Shown here: one piece after another, positions 5,766 to 8,212 of the stretch | How the letters are laid out: every line of letters begins with the position of its first letter | Numbering within the stretch: position 1 is the first letter of the stretch | Notes under the pieces: model-generated | The model's input: the letters and a program-made list of their open reading frames with translations, nothing else | What the model was told of the DNA's origin: nothing | The model's database searches: none | DNA from: Phycisphaerales bacterium | Lineage (GTDB): Bacteria > Planctomycetota > Phycisphaerae > SM23-33 | Reading direction: 5' to 3' | Length of the DNA: 8,212 nt | Assembly (NCBI GenBank): GCA_003171235.1 | Contig: PMYM01000230.1 | Coordinates: 1 to 8,212 of the forward strand | Made by a program: the position numbers and the translations under genes

Positions 5766-5785
5766 CGTTTTCTCCTGTGCGATGG
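5762..5785 (-). promoter_or_regulatory. Hairpin enclosing the start codon and ribosome binding site of the RRM gene
   Basis: In the mRNA, CCATCG (complement of 5780-5785) can pair with CGATGG (complement of 5762-5767), which contains the AUG. The 12-base loop contains AGGAG. This six-pair stem would hold the start codon paired and leave the Shine-Dalgarno in the loop. A second stem, TGACCCG/CGGGTCA (5791-5797 with 5806-5812), lies just upstream. Folding was judged by eye and no energy was computed. Confidence 0.45.
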
Positions 5786-5918
5786 TTTCCTGACCCGATT
5801 CTCTCCGGGTCAAAAGTGGCCGCACTCCCGGCCGGGCGGAAGGATCGATCGAGGAGATCTCTGGCGGTGTACGAAAACTCGACAGGCAGACTCTATCGCT
5901 CGAACCTACACAGGCGCT

Positions 5919-5964
5919 ATTATACGTGCCAGCCCGGAAAAGGCATCCCAAATTCAATTTTTTT
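5919..5964 (-). promoter_or_regulatory. Promoter of the RRM gene with UP-element-like A/T tract
   Basis: A perfect TATAAT (complement of 5919-5924) is followed by a leader of about 147 bases to the ATG at 5765. No good -35 hexamer is visible at 16-18 bases. A 14-base A/T-rich tract (5951-5964, one C in it) falls at about -39 to -53, where an UP element would lie, and might compensate. The remaining sequence up to 6058 is GC-rich with small palindromes and no recognisable gene. Confidence 0.5.
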
Positions 5965-6058
5965 CACCCGCGCCGCCGGCGGCCCCGCCGGGCATAACCG
6001 GCGGTGCGTTCGCGGCCCCGCGGATTCTCTCCTGATTATCTCCAGGCCTTTACACCTC

Positions 6059-7627
6059 TTAGAACTGTAATTCCAGGGTCCAGGAGAAAAGCTCTCCGGT
6101 AAAGCCCGCGGCGTCGTCGCTGACTACAAGCGTCCACAGCCCGGCGGCCGACTGCCCGGCAAAATCGGATAACTGTGCGTCGCCCTGGGGGTTGTAGCTG
6201 CCCGTCAGCGGGCTGTCGGGCGCGGCAGCGGCGATGTCCGTCGCCGCGGCGTCGTCCAGCTTCACCACCAGGCCGTCGCCCGCATCATTAATATGGGCAA
6301 ACAGCACCACGTCGGTTTGCCCGTGACGCAGGGTCACCGTCAGGTCGCCGTCGTGGGGATGCAGTATGGCCAGCGTCACCGTCACCCCTCGCACCACGCC
6401 CGCCGCCGCCCCGGTCCGCAGGCTCGACTGCACCGAACCGTTGTCGGGAATGTCCAGCGGCAGGTTGGCCGCGGCGTACGCCTCGCGCACCACCTTTCCG
6501 ACGGCCAGGCCCACCGCCGTGCTGGCCCTCCCGGTAAAGGCCCAGAAGCTCTCCAGCGGCGGGTTGTTGAAGGGGTTGGCGTCGGCGTCGGAGGCGTCGT
6601 CGCCCAGCACCACTACCTGGGCCGTCTTGCTCTTGGCGTTGGGGGAGACGATCACCTCGGCCTGGCCGTCGGCGTTGATGTCGCCCACCGCCAGCCGCAT
6701 GCCCGCCTTCCACTCCAACCCCAGCGGGAAGCCGCCGTTGATGGTCGCGTCCGGCACGCCGTCGGCGTTGAGGTCGGTCCAGGCCATCAGCGGCAGGGCG
6801 CCCTTGTCGGGGGCGAAGAGGATCTTGGCCCCGCCGCCGCCCAGGCCCGACAACTGCCCGGCCGCTATCTCCAGCCCGTTGCGGTAGGTTGAGCCGTAAG
6901 CCGCCAGAACCGTGTAGCTGCCCTGGTCGGAGAAGGCCCCGTCGTGGTTGGCGTCGTCGTACACGCGGATGACGCCGGAGGTGCCCGCCCCGGGGGCGGT
7001 GATTAGCTCGTCGTAGCCGTCGTTGTCCACGTCGCCGGCGGCTACGCGGATGCCGCCGCGGAAGCGGTCGGCCTCCACCGTCAGCGTGTCCGCCGGCCCG
7101 TGGTCGGAGAACTGCCCGTCCTGGTTGGGGTCCGACCAGATGCGCACGGTGGGCTGGCCGCCGGTGTCGGCCGCGGTGATCAGCGACCACGCCCCGCCGG
7201 CCACGAACCGCCCGGCCGAAAGCCGCACGCCGCACTTGTAGCGGGCAGGGTCGAAGGCCGCGAAACTGTCGATCTCGGCGGTGGGCAGGCCGTCGCTGCC
7301 CAATTTGAATATCTTGACCTGTGGGCTCTTGGCCGCCAGGGCCACCGCCAACTCGTCGTTGCCGTCGCCGTCGAAGTCGGCCGCCACGGCCGTGATGCCC
7401 GCCTTGACGCCGGGGAAGGGGCGGTATTCACCCGAGACCGTCTCGTAGATGCCGTCCTGGTCGCGGTCGCTGCGCACCTGCAGCAGGCCGTCGTTGTTGG
7501 CCGCGGCCGTGGTGTAGATGAACGACGCCAGCAGCCGGCGGTCCTCCAGCCGCTCCAGCACCGGCCAAACCCCGCCCGCCGCCCGACCGTTGCCCGTGAC
7601 CTTCGCCTTCCGCCAATGACGCTTCAT
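6059..7627 (-). CDS. FG-GAP/VCBS repeat protein with LEPR-XLL-type N-terminus and C-terminal P domain
   Basis: The 522-residue product is probably exported or surface-attached. A basic N-terminus leads to LERLEDRRLLAS (24-35), the planctomycete LEPR-XLL-type motif; there is no long classical hydrophobic signal segment. Five repeats follow at about 76-108, 131-164, 190-222, 250-283 and 308-341, each opening with a G-x-x-x-A-x-G-like pattern as in FG-GAP/VCBS propeller blades. Calcium-loop signatures DFDGDGNDELAV (84-95), DVDNDGYDELIT (199-210) and DINADGQAEVIV (316-327) are intact in repeats 1, 3 and 5. Further DxNxDG-type loops lie between blades (54-64, 166-175, 224-234, 285-296). Residues about 393-520 match a proprotein-convertase P domain: IPDNGS, then DGDLTVTLRH, LFAHINDAGDG, LTGSYNPQG, FAGQSAAGLWTLVVSD and SWTLEL. 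No protease domain is present. ATG 7627 is chosen for AAGGAGG (complement of 7633-7639) 5 bases upstream. Binding target and function are unknown. Confidence 0.93.
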   Translation of the reverse strand: MKRHWRKAKVTGNGRAAGGVWPVLERLEDRRLLASFIYTTAAANNDGLLQVRSDRDQDGIYETVSGEYRPFPGVKAGITAVAADFDGDGNDELAVALAAKSPQVKIFKLGSDGLPTAEIDSFAAFDPARYKCGVRLSAGRFVAGGAWSLITAADTGGQPTVRIWSDPNQDGQFSDHGPADTLTVEADRFRGGIRVAAGDVDNDGYDELITAPGAGTSGVIRVYDDANHDGAFSDQGSYTVLAAYGSTYRNGLEIAAGQLSGLGGGGAKILFAPDKGALPLMAWTDLNADGVPDATINGGFPLGLEWKAGMRLAVGDINADGQAEVIVSPNAKSKTAQVVVLGDDASDADANPFNNPPLESFWAFTGRASTAVGLAVGKVVREAYAAANLPLDIPDNGSVQSSLRTGAAAGVVRGVTVTLAILHPHDGDLTVTLRHGQTDVVLFAHINDAGDGLVVKLDDAAATDIAAAAPDSPLTGSYNPQGDAQLSDFAGQSAAGLWTLVVSDDAAGFTGELFSWTLELQF

Positions 7628-7639
7628 GTAGGCCTCCTT

Positions 7640-7880
7640 GCCTGTGCGCGCGCAGCCGCGACGCCAGGGAAATATCGACACACCAGGCCGGCCCGCATGA
7701 GCCAATGCCAAGGCCCCGCCCGCCCCGCCGACGGCCCAAACCGGGCCGCGCAGATACCCTTGTACGCCGAAAACATGAATTGCGGCACCCGACGCCAAAA
7801 TTGTGGATAACTCGCCACAATGTTGCCATAACACGCTATTTAACATGGTATTGCATGAATAGAATCTCTGTTGATAAACG
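7640..7880. other. Non-coding upstream region of the P-domain gene
   Basis: About 240 bases without a credible gene lie upstream of the reverse-strand P-domain gene. The part nearest the gene is GC-rich. From about 7796 to 7880 the sequence becomes markedly AT-richer and contains the dyad and DnaA-box-like site at 7800-7821. I found no convincing pair of -35 and -10 hexamers for the gene. Confidence 0.5.
7800..7821 (-). promoter_or_regulatory. Dyad containing a consensus DnaA box
   Basis: TTATCCACA (complement of 7802-7810) matches the DnaA box consensus exactly. It sits in an inverted repeat with arms ATTGTGG (7800-7806) and CCACAAT (7815-7821) and an 8-base spacer. A one-mismatch version, TGTTGATAA, occurs at 7869-7877. 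The dyad may be a repressor operator for the P-domain gene or a DnaA-binding site. A single consensus 9-mer can also occur by chance. Confidence 0.35.
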
Positions 7881-7940
7881 CAACGAATCTCAACGAATCT
7901 CAACGAATCTCAACGAATCTCAACGAATCTCAACGATTCG
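7881..7940. repeat. 10-bp tandem repeat, five perfect copies plus one degenerate
   Basis: CAACGAATCT repeats without error at 7881-7890, 7891-7900, 7901-7910, 7911-7920 and 7921-7930, and a sixth copy decays to CAACGATTCG (7931-7940). The 10-bp period is close to one turn of the double helix, so any bound protein would be aligned on one face. The tract reads open in several frames simply because the unit lacks stop codons in those frames. Confidence 0.95.
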
Positions 7941-7990
7941 CAAATAAACGGAATACCTGGGAAAGCCCCAGCGGGGTATTTCGGGCCAGT

Positions 7991-8212
7991 AGCAGGGGCA
8001 TTTTGCCGGTGGGTGCCAGAGCCGTCCCGGATGTGGATAGTCGCGGGCATCTTGCCCGTGAGTCCCACGGCCGTCCCGGCCGTGGATAGTAGCGCGGGCG
8101 TCTCGCCCGGGGCCAGTGTCGCGGGCATCTTGCCCGCGTCCCTTGCCCGGCATCGCCCGCCGAAGGGTTGCAAGTCCGTCCCGGCCGTGGATAGTAGCGC
8201 GGGCGTCTCGCC
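7991..8212. repeat. Array of GC-rich palindromic units, running off the window
   Basis: Two hairpin types alternate. Type 1 is CGGGC/GCCCG with a 5-base loop (8044-8048 with 8054-8058; 8095-8099 with 8105-8109; and the longer 8120-8126 with 8132-8138). Type 2 is CCACGGCC/GGCCGTGG with a 5-base loop (8065-8072 with 8078-8085). A degenerate unit at 7991-8041 is followed by a close relative at 8039-8090. A 37-bp block at 8071-8107 recurs without change at 8176-8212, 105 bases further on. Units tend to end in GTGGATAGT. No spacer regularity or protein-coding logic is seen; these resemble interspersed REP-like elements. Confidence 0.85.

Noticed and set aside
5914..5931. Sigma-54 promoter (TGGCACG on the reverse strand)
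   Set aside because: The -24 half looks good, but the required GC at -12 is out of place; the overlapping TATAAT explains the site better.
5766..5957. Upstream extension of the RRM protein
   Set aside because: The extension crosses the TATAAT promoter and leader hairpins; MAKKLFVGNL at 5765 with AGGAG is the typical start.
7628..7903. Upstream extension of the P-domain protein to an ATG at 7903
   Set aside because: It would begin inside the 10-bp tandem tract and cross non-coding sequence; ATG 7627 has a near-perfect AAGGAGG 5 bases upstream and places the LEDRRLLAS motif near the N-terminus as usual.
7881..7940. CRISPR array
   Set aside because: The 10-bp units are contiguous with no spacers, and no cas gene is present.
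7910..8173. Reverse open frames over the palindrome array
   Set aside because: They give repetitive low-complexity peptides that only mirror the repeat units.

Overview
The window is high-GC bacterial DNA, most likely from a member of the Planctomycetota and possibly Phycisphaerae-like. The main reason is the LERLEDRRLLAS stretch near the N-terminus of the large reverse-strand protein, which matches the LEPR-XLL-type motif typical of planctomycete exported proteins. The dense mix of short palindromic and tandem repeats between genes fits, but taxonomy cannot be proved from this window alone.

Layout. (1) 1-2637, forward: the 3' part of purL followed by purQ, two subunits of formylglycinamidine ribonucleotide (FGAM) synthase in de novo purine synthesis. 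purL carries an in-frame palindromic repeat of about 62 bp. (2) 2632-3385: a visibly less GC-rich segment bounded by inverted tracts of a degenerate GGTTAATT octamer. It holds nested palindromes, a reverse-strand 127-residue protein of unknown function with a CACGC cysteine cluster, and upstream of it a 23-codon ORF with a strong ribosome binding site and one hydrophobic segment. (3) 3390-5271: divergent genes for an AMMECR1-domain protein (AmmeMemoRadiSam system protein A, reverse) and a ferredoxin-reductase-type FAD/NAD(P) oxidoreductase (forward). (4) 5272-5765: a convergent terminator region, then a reverse-strand glycine-rich RRM RNA-binding protein. It has a long structured leader, a clear -10 box and a hairpin that contains its start codon. 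(5) 6059-7627, reverse: an FG-GAP/VCBS repeat protein with a C-terminal proprotein-convertase P domain and no protease domain. (6) 7628-8212: non-coding. It holds a DnaA-box-like site inside a dyad, five perfect copies of a 10-bp tandem repeat, and an array of GC-rich palindromes that runs off the window edge.

The genes do not form one pathway. purL and purQ work together, and the rest look like independent housekeeping or surface functions. The most distinctive theme is repeat content: at least three palindrome families and three tandem families (8, 10 and 15 bp) in 8 kb, with one palindrome translated inside an essential enzyme and one octamer tract supplying the stop codon of purQ. No CRISPR array, transposase, rRNA or tRNA gene was seen. 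No complete new defence or biosynthetic system is evident.
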